Made by a program: the position numbers and the translations under genes. A model generated the notes under the pieces. It did no database searches. It had not been told where the DNA came from and was given only the letters and a program-made list of their open reading frames with translations. This document shows, in pieces, positions 1-7,746 of a stretch of 24,311 bases of DNA; position 1 is the first letter of the stretch; the number at the start of each line of letters is the position of its first letter. The DNA comes from Chara braunii (taxonomy: Eukaryota; Streptophyta; Charophyceae; Charales; Characeae): NCBI GenBank assembly GCA_003427395.1, contig BFEA01000071.1:1535895-1560205 (forward strand). Direction: 5' to 3'.

Positions 1-23
1 AAAAAAAAAAAAAAAAAAAAAAA
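1..23. repeat. Poly(A) run at left edge
   Basis: A run of 23 A residues starts the window. The window also ends in A residues, which suggests that the edges are contig ends at unresolved homopolymers rather than biological boundaries. Confidence 0.8.
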
Positions 24-71
24 GCTTAAAAATATTCACAACTGAACACTCGGATGGGACACCAAGGACCA

Positions 72-857
72 CTACATCGTCGTCCGACCACGGATGGCCA
101 CAGCGATTTCCATAAGCGCGTGGCACATCATCCTCTGCGTTTCATTGGACGCCGCGTAGTGCTCTTTCTGGACTGCTACTTCCTGCTCCAGTATGTCACA
201 TTGCCTCGTGAAAATGCTGCATTGCTGCTTGCTGGAGGATTCGATCGTCGACGACATCAGCTCGCCATGTCGATCCATGACATCGGCGATCGACTCCGAC
301 ACCTGTTGACGTGCATTCTTCCGCTTGCCGCCTCCAGCCCCGCTGCCTGCGTTGTTCTCGGACTCCCGCGCAGAAGAACGTTCCTCGGGGAAGCCTTCAC
401 CACCAGCCTCACTACCAACTGACTCCCCACCGCCACCTCCTCTCCTGGGAAGCTGCCTCCCGTCAGGATTTCCTGTGTCGGCGATGTTCGGAGGAAAATT
501 TGTATGGTTGCCCAGCATGCCAGCATGGATCTCGTTGTACAGCGCTCTCTCCATCCGGAACTTGAAATTGTGCTCCTTCCTTTCTTCATTCGTAAGGCCG
601 AAGAAATCAGGACGGCCGCTTGCGTTCTGAAACCTCTGTATCTTCTTGTAGTTTTGGAACAGATTGTCCCACTTCTTCATGCAGTCGTCCGCATCTTTCG
701 GTTTCCCCGCGCTCGCCATGCGCTTTGCAATGTCGTCCCACTTCCAGTCCTTCGTCCGCATCTGCCCGTAGTTGTGGCCCAGCCCGGCGAGGTGCATCTC
801 TTGCTCCCGCTTGCATCTCACTAGTTGCAGTTGTTCCTCCGGAGACCAGTACGTCAC
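72..857 (-). CDS. Trihelix/SANT-like DNA-binding protein, C-terminal part (frame broken upstream)
   Basis: This 261-residue frame carries a trihelix (Myb/SANT-like) DNA-binding domain at about residues 4-85. The spaced tryptophans W4, W38, W40 and W63 lie in the contexts YWSPEE, DWKWDDIAKRM and KKWDNLFQNYKKI. A Gly-rich, low-complexity linker follows (about 135-180). The C-terminus (about 185-255) is polar and helical with a coiled-coil look. Proteins of this kind bind DNA. Some are host regulators, and others are the second protein of PIF/Harbinger-type transposons. No transposase is visible nearby, so I cannot choose between these. The in-frame sequence continues upstream of the nominal start without a stop into an Arg/Gly-rich stretch around 870-940, so 857 is not the real N-terminus. 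It belongs with the frame at 854-1963. Confidence 0.72.
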   Translation of the reverse strand: MTYWSPEEQLQLVRCKREQEMHLAGLGHNYGQMRTKDWKWDDIAKRMASAGKPKDADDCMKKWDNLFQNYKKIQRFQNASGRPDFFGLTNEERKEHNFKFRMERALYNEIHAGMLGNHTNFPPNIADTGNPDGRQLPRRGGGGGESVGSEAGGEGFPEERSSARESENNAGSGAGGGKRKNARQQVSESIADVMDRHGELMSSTIESSSKQQCSIFTRQCDILEQEVAVQKEHYAASNETQRMMCHALMEIAVAIRGRTTM

Positions 858-1963
858 AGACTTCCCGGCATCGTCGCTGACACAGCCTCTGGCGCCACGG
901 CCAACGGATCGACCACGAACAGCACCCCTGCTGCGTGCTCTCCCCTCCCACCCGTCTTCCCCAACGGACGAACAGGAATGTCTTCGTCGTCGTCCCCTGC
1001 GTCCACGTCCTCCATCAATCGCTTGTCAGCATCATCGCCGCCAACACCGTCGTCGTCGCCGCCATCACTGTGTGCCCGCATGTTCGACACACCTCGTGTG
1101 ATGTTCTCCACAGTGGGTACTGGACGCACCGGCGGTCTGCATGCACCCGCGTCCCTGACGTCGGATTGGGTCGGTGTTGTGCGTTCGGGCATCGAAGGAC
1201 GTGCACACTCGACGCGCGGTGACCCGGCTGCGGCTCCGTTGCGTGCAGGCCAGTTACTTGTCGATCGATCGGCGGACGGTGCTGTGGAGCCTTGACGCCG
1301 GAGCACTGCAGATGGCCCGACACTGGCAGCGACGGACGCACGGGCACAAAGGGTGGTTTGATCCGTACGCTGACTCCCACCCTGTTCCACGCCACGTGGC
1401 GAAGGATCGGTGTCGATGATCAACGTACGGCTCGCCTCCTTGGACCCGCCAGAACACGAGCCGAACCTGAGATCAAGTCCTCCGTCGTCGTCGTCTCCCA
1501 AGCCTTGCTGCAGCAAAGACGTGTACTCGCCGCCTTCGTTGCAACCCGAACCGCCTGCTCGCACCGTCTGCGACCAAAGCTGCGTCGAGCCGCTGGCAAG
1601 AGGCAACGTCGGCAGTTCTTCCGTCTCGGGCTCCTCGTCCGACGGGGGCAGTGGCGTCTCCCACGACTGCAAATGGGCGTACATGGATAGGTCGTACCGC
1701 CGTGGAGGCTCCGCCGTCGCAGGTCGTATTCCGCCCTGACCTACACCAACACCCGCGCGTCCCTGCATGCCCGCCATTGTACGCTCTCCTGCCGACCGTT
1801 TCGTCGACGCCCTCCTCTTGCGATGTTGTTTCCACGGGCGCCACGACAAACACACGTGGAGGAAGACGACAAGTAGGAAGACGACGACGGCGAGCACCAG
1901 CAGAGGCAATCTCCTCCCCACGTCAGCCATCAAATTCACCACCAACCCCAACTGCGCACGCAA
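854..1963 (-). CDS. N-terminal part of the same trihelix gene (frameshifted)
   Basis: This 369-residue frame lies directly upstream of the trihelix frame and overlaps its nominal start. From about residue 63 (ATG at 1777) it is low-complexity and acidic or Ser/Gly-rich, with DDDDGG and GDDDEDIP stretches, as in the disordered N-terminal arms of transcription factors. Its last ~30 residues read as an out-of-frame version of an Arg/Gly-rich linker. Adding one base to the C run at 942-945 (plus strand) would put it in frame with the trihelix domain, giving one protein of roughly 600-630 residues. Residues 19-39 are strongly hydrophobic and look like a membrane segment. That is odd for a DNA-binding protein, so M63 may be the real start. 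I infer a pseudogene, or a sequencing error in the C run. Confidence 0.6.
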   Translation of the reverse strand: MRAQLGLVVNLMADVGRRLPLLVLAVVVFLLVVFLHVCLSWRPWKQHRKRRASTKRSAGERTMAGMQGRAGVGVGQGGIRPATAEPPRRYDLSMYAHLQSWETPLPPSDEEPETEELPTLPLASGSTQLWSQTVRAGGSGCNEGGEYTSLLQQGLGDDDDGGLDLRFGSCSGGSKEASRTLIIDTDPSPRGVEQGGSQRTDQTTLCARASVAASVGPSAVLRRQGSTAPSADRSTSNWPARNGAAAGSPRVECARPSMPERTTPTQSDVRDAGACRPPVRPVPTVENITRGVSNMRAHSDGGDDDGVGGDDADKRLMEDVDAGDDDEDIPVRPLGKTGGRGEHAAGVLFVVDPLAVAPEAVSATMPGSL

Positions 1964-2397
1964 CTGCTACTGCACCACACTGCTGTAACATGTGGGGGGA
2001 GTCGCACCCGGTGGACCTTCATATGCCGACAACAGCCAGAGAAGACAACGAAGGTGGCAGCATGCGATTCAAAAAACGACCGTTGCCGCCACCACTCAGA
2101 GCCCGCGCCACCGTGCGTCGTGGAGGGACCAACGTCGTCCTCCACCGTCGCTAGCAACGTCGAGACAACGGTCCACTACGGTCGGCAGCCCGCAGACGGT
2201 CGCCAGACCCCCCAGCCCCACCCCCACCGCCCCGCTTGTCACCGGCTGCCAACGGCTACCACCGCTGGCCACTGCCGGCCTCGGCCCGCTCCAAAACTCC
2301 GATGTCCGACCGCCCACCCAACGGACCGCTACTGGACCAGCAACCCTGTGGCGACGGTGCCATGCGCGCGACGCACCGACTCCGTGATAATCGGGAA
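1964..2397. other. GC-rich stretch without a supportable gene
   Basis: GC-rich, Pro/Arg/Thr-coding-like sequence is open in several frames at once. It lies upstream of the minus-strand trihelix gene and could include its promoter and 5' leader. I see no protein motif, TATA box or repeat here. Base composition changes to AT-rich at about 2385. Confidence 0.5.
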
Positions 2398-2595
2398 TCC
2401 TAAATTTTTCAGTAGCTCCGGGGCTACTGGAAAATTTAGGACGATTTGCCTGGGGATTCCTAAAACTTTTAAGACGAGTCCTAACGCCGTTTTCACATTT
2501 TCGATTCCCGCGGCCGATTTAGGATTGCGTGCAACCAACACGCAATCCTAAGAACAGGAACTTTTAGGAGTGTCTAACGAGACCCTTAGTCCTAA
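2398..2595. repeat. Cluster of eight TCCTAA/TTAGGA motifs with two hairpins
   Basis: The hexamer TCCTAA or its complement occurs at 2398, 2436, 2458, 2479, 2519, 2546, 2564 and 2590. Two pairs form hairpins. One has 19-nt arms at 2398-2416 and 2423-2441 (one mismatch, 6-nt loop). The other has perfect 13-nt arms at 2519-2531 and 2539-2551 (7-nt loop). Dense short motifs in both orientations resemble the subterminal transposase-binding repeats of DNA transposons, but I found no element ends. Confidence 0.7.
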
Positions 2596-2625
2596 CCCAA
2601 CTGGGACTCTTTTCCAGCCACCTTA

Positions 2626-2730
2626 CAGTCTTCTGCCGAATACAACGTACGGTCATTATAGCTGAATTTGGGGCATCTTTCAGTCTAAATTCAGCTATAA
2701 TGACGGTATGTTGTATTTGGGGGAAGACTG
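2626..2730. mobile_element. Foldback MITE, TA target duplication (Tc1/mariner-like)
   Basis: Counting the flanking TA, arms of 46 nt (2624-2669 and 2687-2732) are near-perfect inverted complements with about five mismatches. They are separated by only 17 nt. The element proper starts CAGTCTTC and ends GAAGACTG, flanked by TA on both sides (2624-2625, 2731-2732). TA duplication plus a CAGT terminus is the known signature of Tc1/mariner-type transposons and their Stowaway-like MITEs. It has no coding capacity, and the whole element is essentially one palindrome. Confidence 0.8.
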
Positions 2731-2732
2731 TA

Positions 2733-3646
2733 GATATGATTGCAATCTTTCTTGTGGGTGATGAAGGGAAAAGGATACTTAAAACAATGTTTCATGCGAG
2801 CTTTGACTATAGACAGCAAGTAGACGGTGTGTGCGAGAGCTCTCAAACTATGTTCATTTACCCCTATGAGCATGGTAATGTCATTGGCGAAGAGGGAGGT
2901 GTTGGGGGATTTTTTTATTTTTTTTTTAAACCGCGGCCCCTTCTATTCTGGGGGGCATCAGTCTGGTTGCTTATCACCGGCAAGCATGAGCACAAAGAAA
3001 AAGAAGGCAGAAGAACAGTGTTGAAGAAGAGTCAGCCCAACCTTTGCGGTACAAGTCACTTACTCAAGGAGGGGGCTGCTACGATCCGACTCCCCCCCAA
3101 AACCGTTGCTTTCTTAGTGGGCTTCTGCTGGCCGGGAAGCCTACTGGCCGCACCCAGTCACGCAGCAGAAGGACTATAGGAGAGGCATGATGCGGGGAGG
3201 GTCGTTCTAGCAGCCTCACAGGCCGTATCGCCCTTACGGCATTCCCATGACCAGTCCAAAAATCCGACACCGCCAACTCCTGCTAATCCTTCTGTTTCTC
3301 GCCTACTTAGTTTCGCCCTTCAATGAATCTACTACTCTTTGTAATTTCGACCCCCTGTCAGACTATAAAATCCCCTCATCACATCCCCTCCTCACTGTCA
3401 TGATATCCTGCTCCGGAAAAGACTATCCCCAGCATGTTCCCCACATTTCTGTCCTTGTTCGTCACTTTTTAAGCTGTTTTTTTTCTAGAATTCGCTTCCT
3501 TGACCCTTTACCCATCCTATGCTATACCCCTCCTACCCTCTCCATCCCATGATCATGCTCACTCATGAACTGTGCCTTTTTGCACCGGTGCACCCTAAAT
3601 ATTTTACAACTATTCTCCCTATTGCTGGCCAACCTCCTACGGAGCC
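2733..3646. other. No gene seen; pyrimidine-rich tract 3250-3620
   Basis: A T8-C-rich stretch lies near 2910-2930, and a C/T-rich strand runs from 3250 to 3620. An open frame at 3247-3552 has a hydrophobic start but follows the pyrimidine bias of the DNA, and I do not accept it as a gene. A short hairpin (GCCGTA/TACGGC) lies near 3224-3242. Confidence 0.5.
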
Positions 3647-3654
3647 ATCCTAAC

Positions 3655-3894
3655 CATACTTGCAAGCAGACGGACCGGACGAGGGTCCGGTCTGGTCCGC
3701 TTTGCCGCGTGCGGCACCCTCCCCCCCGACCAGACGGACCCGGACCGAACCGGACGGGGCCCTTTTTTTTTTTTTTTGGGGGGGGGAAGGGAGCGTAACT
3801 GGTTGTCGGGCGTACATTCGTGCGCCGCGTGGGTCCGGTCCGGCGGTCTGCCGCACGTGCGGAACCACCCGGACGGCGTCCGCTTGCAAGTATG
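3655..3894. mobile_element. Non-autonomous DNA transposon with 8-bp target duplication (hAT-like MITE)
   Basis: The left end CATACTTGCAAGC (3655-3667) is matched exactly by the reverse complement of the right end (3882-3894), and the match continues past one mismatch into GACG. The direct repeat ATCCTAAC flanks both ends (3647-3654 and 3895-3902). An 8-bp duplication is typical of hAT transposons. The termini are not a hAT sequence I recognise, so the superfamily is inferred from duplication size only. The interior is GC-rich with partly self-complementary GGTCCG-type repeats and a T15-G9 homopolymer junction at about 3763-3787. No protein is encoded. Confidence 0.82.
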
Positions 3895-3913
3895 ATCCTA
3901 ACTATTTTACAAC

Positions 3914-3942
3914 TATTCGCTACTTCTATTCGCTACTTCTAT
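3914..3942 (+). repeat. Two tandem 13-bp units next to the MITE
   Basis: TATTCGCTACTTC is present twice in tandem, followed by TAT. The preceding ATTTTACAACTATTC also occurs on the other side of the MITE at about 3601-3615, so the element sits inside an older local duplication. Confidence 0.75.
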
Positions 3943-4084
3943 CACTTCCCCCCCCTGGAACATGAAGTAACCACATCGTTCCTATTCTGGGTCCTTTTCC
4001 GGCCGAGGCACCTGACGCAGCAGAACATGAAAGGCCTTTCACGATTCAGACCCCAAATTCAGATCGCAGGGTCAGATGCCCAGG

Positions 4085-4440
4085 CCAAGAAAAGGCCGAG
4101 TTCGTCAAACTCAGAAAAGTCACAATCGGGTACCTCAGCAGTTTGGTCCAACAGGCACCCAGCAGACAGTCACGTCTCAGGGACAGGAGTCACGTCTCAT
4201 AATAGAAGCCATTCAGAAGAGTCACATTCCACGAGTGAAGAGGCAGATTCACCAAGCAAGAGTCATGTCTCAAGACAGGGGTCACGTTTCTTAATGAAGT
4301 CGTATTGAAGAGACACATCCCACGAGTAAAAGGTAGTATCACAGGCAAAAGTCGTGACCCACAGGCAAAAGACACTGTCCACAGTCAAAAGTCATGTTCA
4401 CAAGTGAAAAGTCATGACCCAAGGGCCCAAGCAGCAGCAG
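4085..4440 (+). repeat. Degenerate ~20-bp repeats around AGTCAYGT
   Basis: AGTCACGTCTCA occurs at 4168 and 4188 (period 20). Looser versions (GAGTCATGTCTC, AAAAGTCATGTTCAC, AAAAGTCATGACCCA) recur to about 4432 with irregular 20-24 nt spacing. I see no coding potential consistent across units. This could be a decayed minisatellite or the untranslated leader of a retroelement. Confidence 0.65.
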
Positions 4441-5437
4441 TCCAATGGAAATTCGGAAAGGCCAGGCCTTGACATTCAGTAGCAGACAGGCCGTGGGGAT
4501 GTGGTACCGGAACCAGACAGGACCCAAGAAATAGAGGCTGGCACGAGTTGAAGTGCAAACCAAGCCTACAAAAGGACTGGCCAGCCTCACATTCAGGCAG
4601 ATTGCTCATTCGCAAGAAGTGTGGAAGTGCTGGTGCACTTGTGCGCTGAAGTGAGGAGCAGAGCGCTGAGGCCAGAGTGCTGCGCTAAGTGAGGGAGAGA
4701 GAGGAAGATAGCGCTGGCAGGGAGAATGCAGCCATAGCTGCGCCAGTGCAGAAATGTTAGTACTGGTTGTTAGTAGTAGACTCCAGAGGGGTTAGTAGAG
4801 TTGACAGTGGATGTATCCAGAGTAGATTCTTGGGCAGAAGTTAGTGAGTGTGCATGCATGAAGTGAGAGAAGATACAGCGAGGACATAGCTAGGGAGAAG
4901 ATCAGTAAGGAGGGGAGATACAAGAGGGAGAAGATCAGTGGGAGAAAAGAATCTTACTTGAGAGTTTGTGCTGGATATTGGTTTCCTTTGACATGCGCTG
5001 ATGAGTGCTGGTGATCTGGAACTCTTATTGCTCTTGTATAACTCGTTGGATTTCATAAGCTGCGCTATCTGGTCTGAATCTCTCTGAACTCCAGTGTGAA
5101 CTTCGTGTGATCTCATACATGCTTGTGGTGTGAATATGTGCGCTCATTGGTGTTGAACTGTGAGGTTCATTGCAGACAGGGCCAAACTGTAACCGGCCCA
5201 TGTCAGGATCATGAGTCGACAGGTAAGGGTACTGATCCCATCTTTTCCAGAATTCCTCCACCTTCACACACACCCCATGTCTACAACGTCGAAAATCTTC
5301 CTGCAAGGAAAATCCTCAAATTCTTTTTTTTGTTGGTATGGATATGGATTTTTTTTTTTCTTTCTCTTTTTTGTTTTCGTTTTTTTGGTTGAACTTCTGT
5401 GCAGAAGCCCACTTAAGGGGGTGTGATAAGAGCAGCC
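4441..5437. other. Non-coding, purine-rich then T-rich; no gene seen
   Basis: Bases 4600-4960 are rich in GAG/GTG-type purine runs without a long frame. Bases 5317-5395 are a T-rich tract. The purine-rich part resembles the transcribed portion of an LTR, but I found no matching second LTR, primer binding site or terminal TG..CA pair, so I do not call one. Confidence 0.45.
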
Positions 5438-5483
5438 CTATTGGTGGGGAGCAACACCTGCTGGAAACAGGGTCCAGCATTCC
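5438..5483 (-). repeat. Dispersed repeat, copy C (minus orientation)
   Basis: Read on the minus strand, this matches the cores at 17129-17181 and 24171-24223 almost base for base, through CCAGCAGGTGTTGCTCCCCA. In its own orientation it is followed by A-rich sequence (the T-rich tract at 5317-5395), as the other copies are followed by poly(A). It includes the hairpin stem GCTGGA/TCCAGC. Confidence 0.85.
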
Positions 5484-5516
5484 TGTAAACATGCATGTAA
5501 GTTGTGTCGTTTGTAG

Positions 5517-6299
5517 ACAGCATCTGCTGCTGCCGAGTTCATTGTGGATATAGGGGAAGATGGCTGGAAGTCCATACGATTGAGCAGGTTGATTTCACTC
5601 ACTGAATATCAGCTGGAAAATACGTTCTTTTTGGTGTCTGGGACTGTTCTGCGACAATCGAAAGGCATACCAATGGGCGGAAGGGCAAGCCCCCCGCTGG
5701 CGTGCGCTATGTGTATGATGTCGGAATACAAGTTTCTAAGCTCACTCGGCACAGACACGAAGTGGATAACCGGAAAGGGGTATATTGATGACCTACTGGT
5801 TGTCTCATTTTTCTGTACCAACGACCCGTCTGGACGGCAGAAAGCAGAGGAACGGATGGACTTAGTCACCAGCTCCTATCCGGTTGGACTGCAACTGGAA
5901 CGCACCGATCCAGGGAACAGGTGGATTGATTTCTTGGAAACCAGGATGCTTGTGGTCGGAGCACCTAAGACTATCCTGATGCTACATAAGTTTAAGAATG
6001 CGGATACTATTTGGGATGACGCAACGTTAAGATTCCGAACCTATAAGGACTTTTCTTCATTTGGCCCTCACACCACCAAGTTTGCTATAGTAGCTAACAC
6101 ACTACTGAGAATCGCAGGTAACTCCAATGACCCAGGGATAACCTGTCTGAATGTCCTGACTCTTGCTCAGGAGCTGGACAAGTTGGGGTACCCTGGGAAG
6201 GTAGTTCTCGCAGGGCTCCGATGGATGTACCGTCGAACGGGGTCCGCTTTCTGGGAAAAGATGAAGGTACTGGTAAAAACCTGGCTGTATGAGGGATGA
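5517..6299 (+). CDS. Penelope-like reverse transcriptase, C-terminal half (truncated)
   Basis: The frame opens after a stop at 5514-5516 and runs about 260 residues to a TGA at 6297. In order it shows a pre-motif-B segment (EYQLENTFFLVSGTVLRQ), motif B as GIPMGGRASPPLA (about 5664-5702), motif C as YIDDLL (5781-5798) with the catalytic Asp pair, then a YPVGLQLERT...IDFLETRM segment like PLE motifs D/E. A basic thumb region of about 110 residues ends at LYEG. The N-terminal motifs, including the first catalytic Asp, are missing, so it cannot encode an active enzyme. There is no initiating ATG at the left edge. No GIY-YIG domain follows the thumb, unlike classic Penelope. 5' truncation is normal for elements inserted by target-primed reverse transcription. 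Confidence 0.82.
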   Translation, partial: TASAAAEFIVDIGEDGWKSIRLSRLISLTEYQLENTFFLVSGTVLRQSKGIPMGGRASPPLACAMCMMSEYKFLSSLGTDTKWITGKGYIDDLLVVSFFCTNDPSGRQKAEERMDLVTSSYPVGLQLERTDPGNRWIDFLETRMLVVGAPKTILMLHKFKNADTIWDDATLRFRTYKDFSSFGPHTTKFAIVANTLLRIAGNSNDPGITCLNVLTLAQELDKLGYPGKVVLAGLRWMYRRTGSAFWEKMKVLVKTWLYEG

Positions 6300-7746
6300 G
6301 GGATGACGGCCGGACGACTGCCTGGAGTTTGCAGGGTCGACCCCTGGTTAGGCCCAGGATATGATTTGATACCCTGGAGGATCAGCTGTCTTCGGGATCA
6401 ACAGGGTTTTTGGTGTGTTTTGTTGGTTCTGCCTTGAGACACGCAGCGGCCGTCGGCCTGGTGATGCACCAGCGCAGGCTGGAAATCTGAAGACCAGTCA
6501 GGAGCGGTGGATAAGACAAACGGCTGTGGCCGATTTTTTGTATGCTTTTCTCTGTCTTGGTACACGCGGTGGCCGTCGGCCTTGCGCAGGCTGGACAAAC
6601 AGCACCGCAGGTACACGCGGGAGGCCCTGCGCTGACACTGAGCTGAAGGAATGGAAACGGCAGCAATATGCTACTAGATCACCTCTGGATCCGGCCCAGT
6701 CTGGAGCGGTGGATAAGACAAACAGCTCACGTGAGAAAGGCACCGCGGGGAGACCCGGGCTTAGACTATTCCCTTTTATTATCGTTCACCTTTATCTTTT
6801 TCTTTTATCTTTTATCTTTTTTCCTTTTTAATCTTAGGGGCCGCGCCGAGGTGCTAGCGGATTTTTTGCAAGACTAGCTCGATTGAATGTGGCCGGCTTC
6901 CAGGCCAAAGGGGGCATGTTAAGGTAATATTGATCTGGACGAGTAGAGGGTTGTGTGCTTCCCACAGGTAAACGTGTGCATACTAGCTGAGACGCACCGT
7001 GAAGTGGGGAGGTTACCGGAGGTAGAGTGGAGAATACTAGTATTTAAAGCACAGGTAGTAAGTTTAACCTCAATCTGAGTGGCGTATGAGTAGAAGGGTT
7101 GAGTTGGCGAGGAGGAGTTGATGACGCCATGATAGTAAAACTCACATCATCTTCTCCTATGGATTCCATTTTTGGTTTTTGAAAGTATGGTACAGAGCCT
7201 CAGGTTCGACCTTGCCGTGGCTTGGGAACGAGCCTGAGGTGCCGATGCTCGCGCTGCGAGATCGTGCGTCGGGACTGCATTTTTGCTATGTAGTAATTTT
7301 TTATCATTGTGATCATTGTTATCATTATATATTGCGCCTTAGTGCGACTGTTGTATTTATTATACTTTGCCTCCGATTCATGGGGATGACCTCTGGAGGT
7401 GGCTTTTAGGCGTTGTTCTCGCTTTTCTTCGATATTTTCGATCTTTTCAGGCATGTATGCTGCGTCTCCGTAAGTTCTTTGAGCATCGTTGAGATCGAAG
7501 CATCAGCGACGTAACCTGAAGGTGCGAGACTAGAGAACGCGCCGGACCGGAATCAGGAGCCACGCGAGGGGAGCATCACTTGAAGCAGGAATCGGTAACG
7601 TGGCGCACCGCGATGTGGATGTGATGCTATGGAAGGCTAGATCGCGCGACAGGGAGATGAACTCTGAAGGGAAAAGCCAAAGTCGGAAGTGGATCCTTGG
7701 ATTGGGAGCGGGGTGGATTCTGCTTGCCCTCTCCGTCATCGGCCGT
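6300..7746 (+). other. Non-coding PLE junction region (3' tail plus 5' leader)
   Basis: No credible gene lies between the reverse transcriptase stop and ORF1. The segment has internal repeats (about 6431-6730), a long C/T-rich tract ending in TTAG (6765-6837), and a TATTTAAA box at about 7041. If the flanking pieces are a head-to-tail PLE pair, this segment would be the pseudo-LTR, holding the 3' untranslated region of one copy and the 5' leader of the next. I looked for a hammerhead ribozyme core here and did not find one. Confidence 0.45.
6431..6730 (+). repeat. Two diverged repeats with long insert differences
   Basis: The block ACACGC...GGCCGTCGGCC...GCGCAGGCTGG recurs at about 6440-6482 and 6561-6593. 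The block GGAGCGGTGGATAAGACAAA recurs exactly at about 6500 and 6704. The units differ in length because of an extra GC-rich segment at 6594-6700 in the second. Confidence 0.7.

Noticed and set aside
2054-2551. 165-codon Pro/Thr/His-rich open frame
   Set aside because: It is low-complexity in a GC-rich region, runs into the TCCTAA palindromes, and competing frames are open.
2700-3179. 159-codon open frame starting in the MITE
   Set aside because: It begins inside the right arm of the foldback element and includes a poly(T)-encoded Phe run, so it is chance.
3247-3552. 101-codon open frame with signal-peptide-like start
   Set aside because: It follows the pyrimidine-rich bias of the DNA, and no domain or conserved motif is visible.
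3590-3600. Telomere-type CCCTAAA
   Set aside because: It is a single occurrence with no array.
4600-5220. LTR retrotransposon leader
   Set aside because: The composition is suggestive, but no second LTR, TG..CA ends or tRNA primer site was found.
6642-6658. Possible hammerhead ribozyme core (CTGAAGGAATGGAAAC) in the PLE spacer
   Set aside because: PLEs often carry hammerheads, but the core needs CTGANGA before the GAAA; here the seventh base is G and there are no flanking stems. Other CTGATGA occurrences (about 4998 and 17041) lack a following GAAA in the right place.
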